The notes below the pieces were generated by a model. It made no database searches. It worked only from the letters and a program-made list of their open reading frames with translations, and was not told the DNA's origin. Shown piece by piece: positions 37,255-48,966 of a stretch of DNA of 64,000 nt. The position numbers and the translations under genes were made by a program. Within the stretch, counting starts at the first letter, position 1. Each line of letters opens with the position of its first letter. The DNA lies in assembly GCA_963682025.1 (NCBI GenBank), contig OY821517.1:297983844-298047843 (forward strand), written 5' to 3'. Source of the DNA: Cordilura impudica. Its lineage: Eukaryota > Arthropoda > Insecta > Diptera > Scathophagidae.

Positions 37255-38290
37255 TTTGGCCTCGGCAAGGAATAGGTTAACGTTGTTCGATTTATTCCAA
37301 ATTTCAGGAACGGATAATATACATATTTGATTATAATATTTTAGATAAAGCTTTTAAAAATTCAACAGCATTTGTAAAATATTTGAATTTTTTAAATAAA
37401 TTGTCTTTTATTAGCTTGGGGTCATATGGGGTCATAATATTTTTTTTCGAAACCTTAGGCTATTAAGATAAAATATAATATTGAAAAGTAGAGAACTGAT
37501 TAATTTTTGATACATAGAATTTAGAAAGATGACATATACTGAATATTTCACAAAAATCCCATTTTTCTCGAAATCCGCAAAAATAAAATCCTTGTCCAAA
37601 GAATTCTTATTATTAATATTATTTTCGGTTTCAATGCGCAATAGGTTAACAACGTGGTAATAAAACAATACTTCATATCTGAGTACTTATAAGTATAGAG
37701 ACCAAACAAAATTTTGGTTTTAATCAATTTCTCAAGGCTGAAAAAAATGCCCAAATTTCATGGCCTAGTTTTTTTTGACACTAAATTGGTCTGGAGCATT
37801 TGCTATTTCTTGGCGAGTTTTTAATCGATTTTGATGTTTTGGAGGTTTTTGAAAAGATATTTTAATACTAATCTTGATTCCTATAACAACTTGTCGAAAA
37901 AATTAAACTATAGAAAAAAATTTTCGTAAAATCTGAAAAAAAAAAGTCGTATTTTCCCCATATAAAGACACTTGAAATTTTGAATCGTGTTGAGGCACGA
38001 CTAAATGTTCTTTGATTGGCCCAAAACTTTGTATTTCACAGTTTTTGGTTTGCTTTCGCAAATTTCTAGGGGGTCAAACCGAGAGTTTGAACACTTTTTT
38101 TCCCTCCATTAATGAGGGGCCACCTAATAAACACACTTGAAATTTTCAGTCGATTTCCGGCGTGACTTTTCTTTATCCGATTGTCCCCAAACTTCACATT
38201 TATAAGTTTTATATAGAAAGGAAAGAAGCTGGACCCCGCCTCTCCCCAAAATCGCAGTCTGAAATATGTCCATTTAACATAGGAACACTC
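37255..38290 (-). mobile_element. Fold-back element family, right-half copy with composite end
   Basis: Follows the right arm (GCCTCGGCAAGGAATAGGTTAA onward) to CCGAGAGTTTGAACAC at about 38095, then GGGGCCACC. It then continues with the other end-type (GGACCCCGCCTCTCCCCAAAATCG) to GGAACACTCCA. The two end-types lie in series, which suggests one fold-back end joined to another. Confidence 0.6.
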
Positions 38291-38678
38291 CATTGTATGC
38301 CTTATACCACTATGTGGTCAGGGTATAATTAATTTGTGTTCATGTCTGTAACTACCAAAAATTGACGACATGGCCCCATCTTTTGTTATGCATATCGACT
38401 CGAAAATACTTTCTGACCCGATTTAGCGATGTCCGTCCGTCCATCTGCCGATATGTCTGTCCTTCTGTCCATCTCTGTGTCCATGTAAACCTTTATTTTG
38501 ATGGAATTCGGTATATGAGCTTCCATATACTTCCCGTATAAAGGACCCATAAGATCCTAGTTATCATATAGATCTCGATCAAATGGGATTTGTATGTGTT
38601 TATTATATTTATTAATCAGTAGTTCAAAGAAAAACCTTGTAGGACAATTCGTAGTCGTGGCCTCTATATAAAGCTGCG

Positions 38679-38706
38679 CACAGTGTGGTGTCAGCGGCCA
38701 AAAATA
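38679..38706 (+). repeat. Left Transib end resembling a 12-spacer recombination signal
   Basis: Heptamer CACAGTG (38679-38685), 12-bp spacer, then CCAAAAATA (38698-38706). The heptamer equals the V(D)J consensus. The second block matches the consensus nonamer ACAAAAACC at 6 of 9 bases. Confidence 0.75.
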
Positions 38707-39213
38707 AAAAAAAAACGACTTTTGAAATTTTAAAAATCTGTTGAAACAGTTTGAAAAACTAGATTTCAAATTACAATAATCAAAAAGAATTTTTGGAAAA
38801 AAAATATTTTTGACAAAGTTATAGCCAATCAAAGTTGAAAGTTTTTGGTAAGTATGCAATATGCACACAAGAAACGTGAAAAATAGCGTATATACAAATG
38901 GGTTAATTTAACGTAAATTGTCGATAATGCAGTTAAATTGTTTATAAATATTAAAGTATGACATTACTAAAATATGGTAACATATTTTTTTTTACATTTA
39001 ATTCATCATGTGTTTTGTACCGTTATTCTGAATGTAAACAGAAAGAAATTTTTTTAATTGTTTACAACTTACAAGTTTATAGAAGGTCTAAAAAAAGTTT
39101 ATTCGAGTTTATTTTTGATACTTTAATATAATATTGATACAAGTATGTACATTAAAAAAAATGGGTCTCTTTTGCACAGCTTGGCAGAATAGTCAATTCT
39201 TTTCACTTTTTCA

Positions 39214-41112
39214 GTGTCAAGGCAAGTGCAAATTAGGCAAATTTTCTATATTTGGCACAAACATACAACACACTCCCTAGCCCTTACGGAAATTAAAAAT
39301 CATTTAGAATATAAATTTAAGACACAATTGCAACAAAAAAGTATTGTAAGACTTAAATCAATTCTAGCTAGAATAAAAAGAAGTTGGGAAAAATGCTACA
39401 GAAAGAAATCTGTGTTTGAAAACAAAAACTTTTTCTGGCTAAATTCATTTTTTGATGTGGAAGAAGTTGATGAAGAAGTGGAAGAAGTAGAAGAAGAAGA
39501 AGAAGAAGTGGAAGAAGAAGAAGATATATACATTGTAATATCATTATGTGAATATTTATTTTTTATAATATAATAAATAACATTTTTTTTTTATTTATTA
39601 AGGGACCAAGTACAAGTCGTAAAGGAAGACCAAGAGTAGGCTTTAATGAAAGTTCTGAACGAACCAAAAGAAGAAAGGTAGATGATCTTGTGAGGTCTAC
39701 ATGCCCTGAGCAATTACGAAGAGCTGTTCAAAGAGTATCTAGCCCAACTCCAGAAACTTCTATTTCCGTAGAAAAGGCTTTAGCATTATTAATAGATAAT
39801 GATCTATCGTATAGACAATATGAAAATATGCGAACGGTTGTAAATGATGAGCACAAGAACTGTTTTCCATCATATTATAGTCTACAAAAAGCAAAGAAAA
39901 AATATATTCCGAAAAATATATCAATATCAGAAACGTCAGTAAAAATACCATTACAAAATATTTTAAATATGACAGCCAAAAGTTTATTAGATTTAAATGA
40001 TTTTGAAACCCAAAATGATGTAGTTTTGGAAAATAAATGGGGATTTGATGGTAGTTCAGGCCATAGCAATTACATACAAAAGTTTAATGATCCAAATTCG
40101 CGGGATGAATATTTATTTGTTGCTTCATTTGTTCCATTAAGATTTTTAGACTGGGCTACAGAAAACAGTTTATGGAATAATTTAAAACATTCCTCAATAA
40201 GGTATTGTCGTCCAATATGCTATTATATGGAAAAAGAAAATTCGGATTTGGTTAAAACTACAAGGGCAATTATTGAGAAAGAAATATATAATTTGCAAAC
40301 ATTTGATTATGTTTCTGATAAAAAAAAACCTTACCGTTCATTTTGACATGAGATTAACAATGGTAGATGGAGCTGCTCTTAATGTGTTAGCTGATAACAA
40401 AAGCAGTTCTTCTTGTTTTGTTTGCGGTGCAAAACCCACTGAAATGAATTTAATTCAAGTATTTGAGAGGGACCTTAAAAAAAGAGAAGAATTACATAAA
40501 CACGGATTATCAACATTACATGCATGGATAAAATTCTTTGAGTGTATATTACACATAGCTTACAGGTTGCCTCTAAAAATTTGGAGAATTTCAAAAAATG
40601 ATGATAAGCAAATTTTAAATCAAAGAAAATCTAAAATTCAGGAAGATTTTAAAAAGGAGCTTGGATTAAATGTAGATAAAGTTAAAACCGGTTTTGGTAC
40701 AACAAATGATGGGAATACTGCGAGACGGTTTTTCAGCAACACTGATGTCTCATCTAGCATAACGCAGGTTGACCCATCACTAATTAAAAATTTTTCTTTG
40801 ATTTTAAAAACTATTTCAAAATAGTTTGATTTTAAAAACTATTTTGAGGAAGCTATAGAAGCCACTCATAAAGTTTTTAGAAAAACTCGTTTAAACCATA
40901 CTCGAAAAAATAGTCGTACAAATACTAATAAAGACCTAATAGAAAGAATGGTTTTGCAGTCTGAACCAAAGTTATCTATACATATAAAAGAAGATAAAAT
41001 AAGTAAAAGGAGTTGTGAAGAAATAAATGATTTCATTATTGAAAATAATATTTATGCGGATAATCAAGAAAATTTAATAAACCAGCTTGAAGAAAGTGAT
41101 TCGGATGAATAG
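39214..41112 (+). pseudogene. Transib transposase (RAG1-core-like), broken
   Basis: Cuts and joins transposon ends with a DDE/RNase H-like active site, as RAG1 does. The first exon has no ATG in frame after the stop at 39190, so it probably starts at an acceptor near 39214 (pyrimidine tract plus CAG). It ends in an acidic run (EEVEEVEEEEEE). A 68-bp GT-AG intron (39535-39602) leads in phase to GRPRVGFNESSERTKRRK. Then KWGFDGSSGH (first Asp, 40047), a one-base shift in the A run at 40322-40328, TMVDGAALN (second Asp, 40366), CFVCGAKPTEMN, LHAWIKFFECILHIAYRL and TNDGNTARRFF. A stop at 40822 precedes FEEAIEATHKVFRK, with the probable catalytic Glu at 40846-40860, then SRTNTNKDL and an acidic tail. 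Roughly 70-90 residues usual between ISK and FEEA appear missing, including the zinc-binding His pair expected there. Confidence 0.85.
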
Positions 41113-41723
41113 AGTAAACAAATTCTAACATTTTCTTTTTTATTGTATTTAATAAATAAAAATTGTTCAAAACATTATTTTTTATAATTTATTTAAATAA
41201 TAAAACAAGTGTAAACATTAAAAAGTAACATTTACTTTACTTTCCATTTGAATTTTTTTCATTGAATTTTTTTCGTTTTTAAAAAAATTTAAGACAAAAA
41301 ATCGCCAAAAATTTTATTAAAAAAAAATTAATATAAAAAATTGTTAAAAATTATTAAAATTGGATAAAATTTGAGACACACATTATTCTTGTTACAAGTG
41401 TTTCGTGTATCAAATTAATTTAAAAATTTAATTTTTTGTTCACTTTTTTTTTAATTTTTTGAAAAAGGACATTTTTGAGAAGGCGTGTCCTTGCTCCGAT
41501 TTGGATAAAATTTTATCAAATCATTTAGGGTATCAAACTAAATGACTATACAAAATTTCATAAAGTTCGGACTTCTTTTCCATCTTTTATGACGTTTTTT
41601 AATTTCAGGATATATGGGAAGGACACGAATCCTTGTTCCAAAGTTTTTGAAATTTTAATATTTTTTTTCTTTTATCAAATAAAATACGTGTGCCAAATTT
41701 CAACTCTTTACAACCACTCCTTC

Positions 41724-41762
41724 TATTTATGGCCACTCGTTATATGAAATCACGACACTGTG
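41724..41762 (-). repeat. Right Transib end resembling a 23-spacer recombination signal
   Basis: Read inward on the minus strand: CACAGTG (41762-41756), 23-bp spacer, then CCATAAATA (41732-41724). The block differs from the left one by a single base (CCAAAAATA versus CCATAAATA), and both spacers end in GG. Confidence 0.75.
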
Positions 41763-42063
41763 CTGCGTCCCGATCTTCACTCAAACCTATCAAAAACAAA
41801 AAAATTTGTTCTTAATGTTTTTACAAATAGTAAATAACTTTACCTAATATGATCAGGTTCGGTCCAGTTTTCGATCTTGTCCCCATATAAATATATCATC
41901 CTATATGAACTTTTTCAAATCTGCAGGCAAAAAAGTTAATAAAAATTTGACTTAAATTTGGTTTATGCTAATTAGTTTCTGCCAATTAGTTGGATCTATT
42001 CTCTAAAAGCATGGTATAGGGTATCGCATAATCGGTATAGACTAACTATAATTTTCTTACTTC

Positions 42064-42654
42064 TTTATGTTATTTAATAAAAAAATTATCTTAATGTATT
42101 TTTCAATATTTTTGATTTCTAGATATAAATGGATATTCTGCATTCTATTTGATATTGTGTAGATTGGAAAGATTAGTTTTTTCATAGTAACTTTATATTG
42201 ACATCCCTGGAAGCTGTTTAAACCATATCCGAAAATGTTCATGCTTGGTAAGAAATGCAAATATGATTATTTTAGAATGACTTCTTGTGCTTCTTCTGGC
42301 CTACTCTTCTGAGGAACTGAGTATTGCACGAATCGGTTTCAGAGGTAATAAAATACTCCTTTTTGCAAAATTTTGCTGGGTTATACTTGATTTTACTTGC
42401 TAAGTAGGCCTTTCCTTATATATATTTATATGAATTAACATTGCCAGCATTTCTATTATGTTAACGAAGAACTTTATAAGCGACAGTAAGAAAATTAATT
42501 TGTTTGAAAGTTTAAAACAATTTTTTTTTATTCAAGGGAAAAATTTTAAATTTATTACAATAATACTTTAATCATAAATATTATGAAAAGACGAAATATG
42601 AGGTATCCTATAGCTGCTGTTAAGTTGGGTACTAATATATTGGACTCGAAATAG
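42064..42654. other. Intergenic sequence, no gene seen
   Basis: Nothing recognised apart from T-rich runs. Confidence 0.4.
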
Positions 42655-43010
42655 ATTGAGGGAGAACAAGTTAAATTCTGCTGTGCCGAATCGTTGATAC
42701 CCTCCAGCCGTACTCTAAACCCAAAAAAACAAAACAAGATTCTAGATTTCAAATGGTAATGCCTAGATTTTTTACAATGGTATTTAGAATTGATAAGAAA
42801 CTAACAAACATTCATGGAGATTGTGACGAGCATTTTAAGCCTAAATAGTGCGACCCATGCAACCTATTGTGGACAGGAGAATGTTTTCAATAGACAGACA
42901 GATAGACGGATAATGCCACATTGACTTTTCCTTTTATAAGGATCAGGAATATATATAGGTATGGGGTCACAAAAATTTATTTCGTTGAGTTACAATCGGA
43001 TTGACAAAAA
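42655..43010 (+). mobile_element. Second DINE-like family, short copy
   Basis: Starts CTGCTGTGCCGAATCGTTGATACCCTCCAG and contains GACAGACAGATAGACGG (42893-42910) and ATTTCGTTGAGTTACAATCGG, matching phrases near 23618 and 27900. The final hairpin seen at 27945 is missing. Confidence 0.45.
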
Positions 43011-43424
43011 AAGATGTGAAAACGAAACTTAATCTTAATAGCTAATATAGATAGCGAATTTTCTATAATTTTATTTTCTACTCCTATAATAGTAATCCAA
43101 GGTCATTGACCTTTTGGAAGATATTTTCGTAGAATATAACTTATATTTTGAGAAGGCGGCCAAAAAAAATGGTTTTTATGGGCATAAAAGGATATAAAAA
43201 GATTCCCTTCACTGGTGGTTCAAAAATGGTCGGTGCGCTTACGTCCTCCAGCAATTCGAGCGTCTTTCAGGCAGAGAATCTGGCGTTCAGACTTGTGGGA
43301 TTATAAAAATTTATTGTCGATAGTCAGGCCATACTTCTCACCCTTTCCTATTCTCAAAGCTAAAATACGTCTCCCTGATTACTCGAATATGGGATTTTTA
43401 TGGTAATTAATGGACAGACTAGCA
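43011..43424. other. Unassigned flank of the Jockey-like insertion
   Basis: A 63-codon frame at 43215-43406 lies in slightly GC-richer sequence (around 43225-43290) but shows no motif I know. The insertion at 43440 splits this locus from its continuation at 49292. Confidence 0.35.
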
Positions 43425-43748
43425 TAGTTCTGCTCTTGATTTTTTTTTTTTTTTCAACGTTTATTTATTTACATTAATATAACACCAATTTAAACTATAA
43501 TAAACTCTAGTTTCAAATATATTATATACTTATATACACTGTCCCATAAACGGGCGCTCTAGTATTATTGCTATAATAAAATTATGATTTATAACTAAGA
43601 AAACAAGGTAAATTACTTCAAATGAAGAATGTATATGATTTTATGTAATGAAAAATGATAAAAACATCACTTTGATATGAGCGAATTATTAAAACTAAAG
43701 TCAGAGGTTAAAAGAGAAAAGGGATATAATTGTTTATTATGTAAGCCA

Positions 43749-45335
43749 CTAAAATTTTTTGGTTTTGGTTCTTTGTAGGCTACAAAGTTCTCTATTGGCT
43801 ATGTTGGTATCATATCTGAGATTGTCATTTGTTGCTGCATTGCAATTAACTGCTTTAATATTAGCCCGTCTATATTGGTGATAAAAGACTGGGATCCCGT
43901 TTTCATTTTGAATAATATTTAATCTGTCGAGGTATAAAAAAGCCTCGGGTGGAACAAAACCTTTTTGTAAGGTAACTGCTATATATTCTTCATTTGTATA
44001 GTAAGGTGCCATGATTAAATTATTTTTTGTACACAATGTACATCTTAATATATTATTTCTAATTAGATTTATAATGAAATTATCCATTCTTATAATATTT
44101 GAGGCATTATACAATCTTTTGTTAGAAACATATTTTATATAATTGCTTTGGGGCGATCTAAATAAAGAAGTACAAGCTCGTAAACATTTTCTTTCAAATA
44201 CACGTATCTTTTCCATGTAAGAGGGTGCAATGTTAAACCAAATTGGACATCCATATGTTACAATTGGTCTAATTAATGATTGGTACATAATAATTTTAAC
44301 ATTTGACTTTATGTGTTTTGAATAAAATAATGATTTGTATATGAAAAATGCATTTCTTGCCTTTATTAGCATTTCATTAATATGGTTATTAAAATATAAG
44401 AATTTGTCAAGGTATATTCCTAAATATTTAACAACTTGCTTGTTTGGTACATTTGTGTTATTTATATTAGATTTAATTCCAAACAATTTCCAGTTCTTCT
44501 TTATATTATTATTGCATTTATCCACTGGAGGTCTAAATAAAATTGTTTCACACTTCTGAGTGTTCAATTTCATTTTCCAGTCTAATGTAAACTTTTCAAC
44601 TATATTGAACGATTTTTGAAGGTTTTGATTGATTTTTTCAACTGTGTTGTCAGCATGATATATGATTATATCGTCTGCGAAGGAAATAATGTACTCTATG
44701 TTATTTAAAAGGTCCAAGATAAATAGGTTAAAAAGTATGGGTGAGTTAACAGTTCCCTGTTGTAATCCATTAACAATTTTAAATGTATTTTTGCTGCTAT
44801 ATTTCTGATGAAAAACTTTAAAGGATTTATCAGAAATCATATTGTAAATAAGTATAATTTGATACAAAGGGAATTGAAATGAAATTAATTTAGAAATAAG
44901 TCCTGGAATCCAGATGCCATCAAAAGCCTTTTCCATGTCAATTAAACACGCGCCTGTACATAATTTTTTATTCCAATTCCAGTTAATATTAGATGTAAGC
45001 AAATGTATGGCATTTATTGTTGAATGTTTATATTTGAATCCAAACTGCTTTTCACTTATCAAGTTTCTCTCATTACAAAATTTTGTGATGTTATTATTGA
45101 TACAGATCTCAAATACCTTACTAATCTTAGGAAGCAAACTTATGGCTCGTAGATTTGTTGGATTACTCAGATCTTTGTCTTTTTTTGGTAACAAAACTAC
45201 TTTTGCTAGTTTCCATTCTTTAGGGAAATAAGAATTATTTAACATATTGTTAAATAGATTACAATATTCCAGAATAGTTATTTCAGGCATGTTCTTTAAT
45301 ACTATGTTTGGGATTTTGTCAATACCTGAAGATAG
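43749..45335 (-). pseudogene. Jockey-like ORF2, reverse-transcriptase half
   Basis: Copies the element's RNA into DNA at the nick. The frame picks up at SSGIDKIPNIVLKNMPEI just after the frameshift and runs to 43749. Motifs: PKKDKDLSNPTNLRAISLL, EKQFGFKYKHST, LIDMEKAFDGIW (first catalytic Asp), GLQQGTVNSPILFNLF, ISFADDIIIYHAD (FADD catalytic pair), KMKLNTQKCE, VKYLGIYLD and the C-terminal thumb and tail. No further stops occur over more than 500 codons, so only the one frameshift separates this from a complete ORF2. Confidence 0.9.
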
Positions 45336-45336
45336 T

Positions 45337-46971
45337 TTACCCCATTATATTAATAAAAATATACATTATTTTGTCATTTGTAATAAAGTAATCTCTTGCC
45401 TGGCGTTCATTTAAATTATTTGACATCATTTCATTGCTAAAATATATAATAGTTGTTTTCTCACTCTCAAAAACCAATTTTGTTTCAAGGAAACTATTGT
45501 AGGAATTATAAACCTGTACTTGTGAATTACTTTCCATGTCAATATGCTTATATGAATGAACTGTCTCCAAAAAGGACCCAACCGTATCTAACATTTGCTC
45601 TTGATCGTGTATTACAAAGTTGTTTAGATTATCCTTTTCTAAACTGTCTGGTTCTATTCCGGCATTATACAGTAAATTTTCTGAATTTCTTGGAATTTTT
45701 ATATTTTGCAAATTTAGTGGTTCGCATTTTTTAAAATTCTTTTTTATTTCCTCGAACATTTCTTTCGAATCTTTATGGTCTATTTTGGTTAGCTTGTCTT
45801 GAATATATTTATTTAAGGCTATTGTAAAATTTTCCTTGATAAGCTTTTTTATCATTTTTAATTTTACTTTTAGCATATTTATAGAATAATCGGATAAAGT
45901 GTGCTCTAATCTGTTGTGTCTTTTAATTATTGTAATAATTTTACTTTTTTCTGAATGAAGTTTTTTTATGATTGTATTAGTTATTTTTGAAAATGGATCT
46001 GCATTTTTATATTTAGGTGTTACTTCCTCTATGGTTTCAACTATAATGCTATTAAGTCTATTAATATGATAGTCAATTTCTTGGTTCGATAAATTTCGGT
46101 TGTTCGGAATTGTATCATTGTTCAATTTTTGAACTATTTTATTTTTAAAATGTTTCCATTTTATTGCCTTATAATTGTATATAAATATTTTATTTTCTTG
46201 AATGAATGTGAGGTGTTGATGTTCATTATTCATAGAAGCGTATATTTGTATAGCATTATGATCGCTATCATAATCTAAAGTTTGTAGACAGTTTAATGTA
46301 TTATTTTCTTTAAGAATATGTAATCTGCAGTCTGCAATGCAAATATCTATATAAGAACCTGATCTAGGAAAGGAAGGTGTGCTTGATGCGTAAAATCTAC
46401 ATCTAAAATTGATTTCGTTATCCGTTAACCATTCCTTAAGTTTGTTTCCTTTAACATTGTCACTAGGGTTACCCCAGTCCATATGTCGACAGTTCAAATC
46501 GCCTGCGAATATGTAAAAGTTATTTAGATTTTGTAAATTTAAACATTCAAAAACTTTTTGCATTTCAGATTTGAAATATGAGTCATTATTTCCAGAGGGA
46601 TAATAAGCCGAAATAATTACCATTGTTTTATTTGCTGTCATTGGAATTTTTATTATGCAGGTTTCTAAATAGTTAAAACTATTTATTATATTGTTTGTGT
46701 AATTATAGTATTTTAGATTATTTTTTATTAATATTGCTGTGCCACCTCCTCGTAATGCGCCATTTCTATCTTTTCTAATAATATTATAATTGAGAAATTG
46801 AAGTTTGTGCTTTGGATTAAGTTTTGTTTCATTTAAGAGAACAATGTCAGGATTGTGTTGGTTGAGAAATTGTTTAAGGTCATACCTTCTACTTAAGTTT
46901 ATTAAAGAATTAACATTAATATGAAAAATTTTAAGATTTTTTAATATTGTATTAGTTTGGGTATTATCCAT
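45337..46971 (-). pseudogene. Jockey-like ORF2, apurinic-type endonuclease half
   Basis: Nicks target DNA to prime reverse transcription. It starts ATG at 46971, two bases after the ORF1 stop, which suggests re-initiation. Endonuclease motifs in order: FHINVNSL, LLNETKL (catalytic Glu), ISAYYPSGN, FAGDLNCRHMDWGN (catalytic Asp and Asn), SYIDICIAD, DYDSDHNAI (catalytic Asp-His). About 300 residues of linker follow, ending in a stop at 45337. The reverse transcriptase continues one base out of frame, so a single frameshift near 45335-45345 breaks ORF2. Confidence 0.88.
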
Positions 46972-46973
46972 AT

Positions 46974-48966
46974 TTACACACCAACCATGGAGAAGATCGT
47001 ATCTATACGAGACGCTTGTAATTGTAATTGCTTTTGTAGGCTTGCCATTTGACTATTTAAATTTATCATCATGTTTTTAAGTTCTATCAAAAAAGCATTA
47101 TTAGACATATCATTTAAAGTATTTGAATTGTTATTTACATTATTATTTCCTTTTAAAACATTAGCAAAGCTTATATCGGGATTAGTAAATAATACATTTG
47201 TATTATTTATTCTATTTTCTAGTAATACCTTTTTCTTAGATCTAAGTTTTTGTTGGAGATGTTTATACTTTTCGCAACCTTTGTACGATGCTGGATGACC
47301 ATATTTATTACATAAAACACAGTACAGCTTGTCTTTTTCATCGGCTGGAACAGCATTTGTTGGGCATTTACCTTTTTCGTGATCTTGATTACATTTCACG
47401 CACTTGGATGGAAGAAAGCAATTAGCAGCACTATGAAAAAACCCTTGACAATTTCTACATTGGGGTATTTCAGGACGTCTAACTTGTTCCCATTTTATGC
47501 ACCGATAAAAAAGGGTTTTAATGTTTTTCATTTTATTTACGTTACTGTCTGGTGAAACTTGCACTAGAAATATTGGTAATTTGTATCCATTTTCAGTAGA
47601 TGTTTTAGTTGTGAATTGCGTTACTTTAATAAATTGCAAATCATCACATTGGAATTGACATAACTCATTAAGTATTTCTTCAGTGGATAAGTTTGCATCC
47701 AGGCCTTTGATTAAATATGTTTATACCCTATACCACCATGTGGTTTGGGTATAATGACTTTTTGCTGCTGTTTGTAACAACCAAACATATTTGACCTAGA
47801 CCCATCTTTAATTATACCGATCGAATCAGAATCACTTTCTGAGTTGATTTAACAATGTCCGTCCGTCCGTCCGTCCGTCCGTCTGTGTGTCCATGTAAAG
47901 CTTGTAATCAAACTGCAGGTCGCAAATATGACTATATTTTGACGAAATTTGGTATTTGATCTTTTATCGACCATGGGATGAACGCTATTGAAATTGGTGA
48001 GAATCGGTCCATGTTCAGACCTAGCCCCCATACAAATTACCCATATGAAATCGACATAAATTGCCATAAGATCCAAATTGTCATATAGATCTTACTCAAA
48101 TTGGGTTTGTATGCGTTCATTACATCCACTAATGTGTAGTCCAAAAATGATTCCTTTGCCCCCATATAGAGCTGCTTCCCGATCTTCACTTAAATCTATT
48201 AAAAAACAAAAATATTGCACTGATTCTTCTCAAATTTTGTTTGTACATATTTTTGCAAAATACAAGAGACTTTACCAAACATGATCAGGATCGGTCCATT
48301 TTTGGACCTAGTCCCTTTATAGATATAGCATCCGATATGAACTTTTTCATATCTGCAGCCAAAAAAATTAATAAAAATACCACTCAAATTTGGTTTTTGC
48401 TTATTTTCTATGTCCAGTTAGTTGGGCCTAAGAGATAGGGTTTCCAAACGCATGGTATAGGGTATCGTATAGTCGGTCTAGACCGACTATAATTTTCTTA
48501 CTTGTTTTGTTTTTATACCTTTTGGTGTAAATGTAAAAAATTTGGCACTCGTTTTTTCTAAGTAGGCTTTTACTCTTAAAAAATCATCCAAAGAGTTCAT
48601 AAATAATGATTTTTTATTTCTAAATTCTTTTATTTTGAATTCTTTTATTTTTAAACCGTTTTTAATGAACTCGATTAATTGATTTGTTTCAATATCAACA
48701 ATGTTTATTGGGGGAACTTTTTTGTTCTTATTTTTTTCCTTGTTTACCACAGTATTAACGTTTACTTGTGATGTTAAATTGTTTTTACTTGTGCTTGGCA
48801 CTGCATTTGTTGTTATGTTATTTTTATTACAATTTTTTGTTATTTCTTTATTCTCTTTTACATGTTTTGCAAATTTTTCTAATTCTTGTTGATCACATTG
48901 ATTATCATTATCAGTGTCAAGCACTGCATAATAGTTTTTGTATTGTTTTGCCGCCGGCAAATCCAT
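46974..48966 (-). pseudogene. Jockey-like ORF1 (gag, nucleic-acid-binding), split by a DINE-1-like element
   Basis: Coats the retrotransposon RNA. Start ATG at 48966. The N-terminal part (48966-48505) is low-complexity Asn/Lys-rich, then PPINIVDI, KSLFMNSLDDFLRVKAYLEK and FFTFTPKGIKTK, the usual gag core. The insertion at 47721-48504 follows. The frame resumes with TYLIKGLDANLSTEEILNEL and continues to three zinc knuckles: CRNCQGFFHSAANC (CX2CX4HX4C), CVKCNQDHEKGKC (CX2CX3HX4C) and CVLCNKYGHPASYKGC (CX2CX4HX6C). The stop at 46974-46976 lies two bases before the ORF2 start. Without the insertion the frame would be fully open. Confidence 0.85.
47721..48504 (+). mobile_element. DINE-1-like element, copy 13 (784 bp)
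   Basis: TTATACCC to CTTACTTG inside the gag gene. Excising exactly these bases restores the gag frame with no duplicated target, so the ends are fixed to within a base or so. It is intact in palindrome and hairpin and close in sequence to copies 1 and 3, so this family was active after the retrotransposon inserted. Confidence 0.85.

Larger units (their letters stand above)
38679..41762 (+). mobile_element. Transib-superfamily DNA transposon (3084 bp)
   Basis: Begins and ends with CACAGTG/CACTGTG and is flanked by a 5-bp CTGCG duplication (38674-38678 and 41763-41767). It encodes a broken transposase with RAG1-related motifs. Transib is the superfamily from which the RAG1 core of jawed vertebrates is thought to derive. 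It is known for 5-bp GC-rich target duplications and ends starting CACWRTG, both seen here. It lies inside DINE-1-like copy 12. Frameshift, stop and missing segment in the gene show this copy is not autonomous. Confidence 0.9.
38302..42063 (+). mobile_element. DINE-1-like element, copy 12, split by a Transib insertion
   Basis: 5' part 38302-38678 (TTATACCACTATGTGGTCAGG to AAAGCTGCG), 3' part 41768-42063 (TCCCGATCTTCAC to ATAATTTTCTTACTTC). The parts join exactly within the family phrase GAGCTGCTTCCCGATCTTC. It is well diverged from copies 4-6, so it was old when the Transib arrived. Confidence 0.75.

Noticed and set aside
38674..38685. Possibility that the 38679 element is a CACTA or P-type transposon
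   Set aside because: The 5-bp duplication and the NDGNTARRFF, CFVCG and KWGFDGSSGH motifs specify Transib.
43215..43406. 63-codon frame in slightly GC-richer sequence that might be a host exon
   Set aside because: No motif, no convincing splice sites, and no matching continuation at 49292; left as unassigned.
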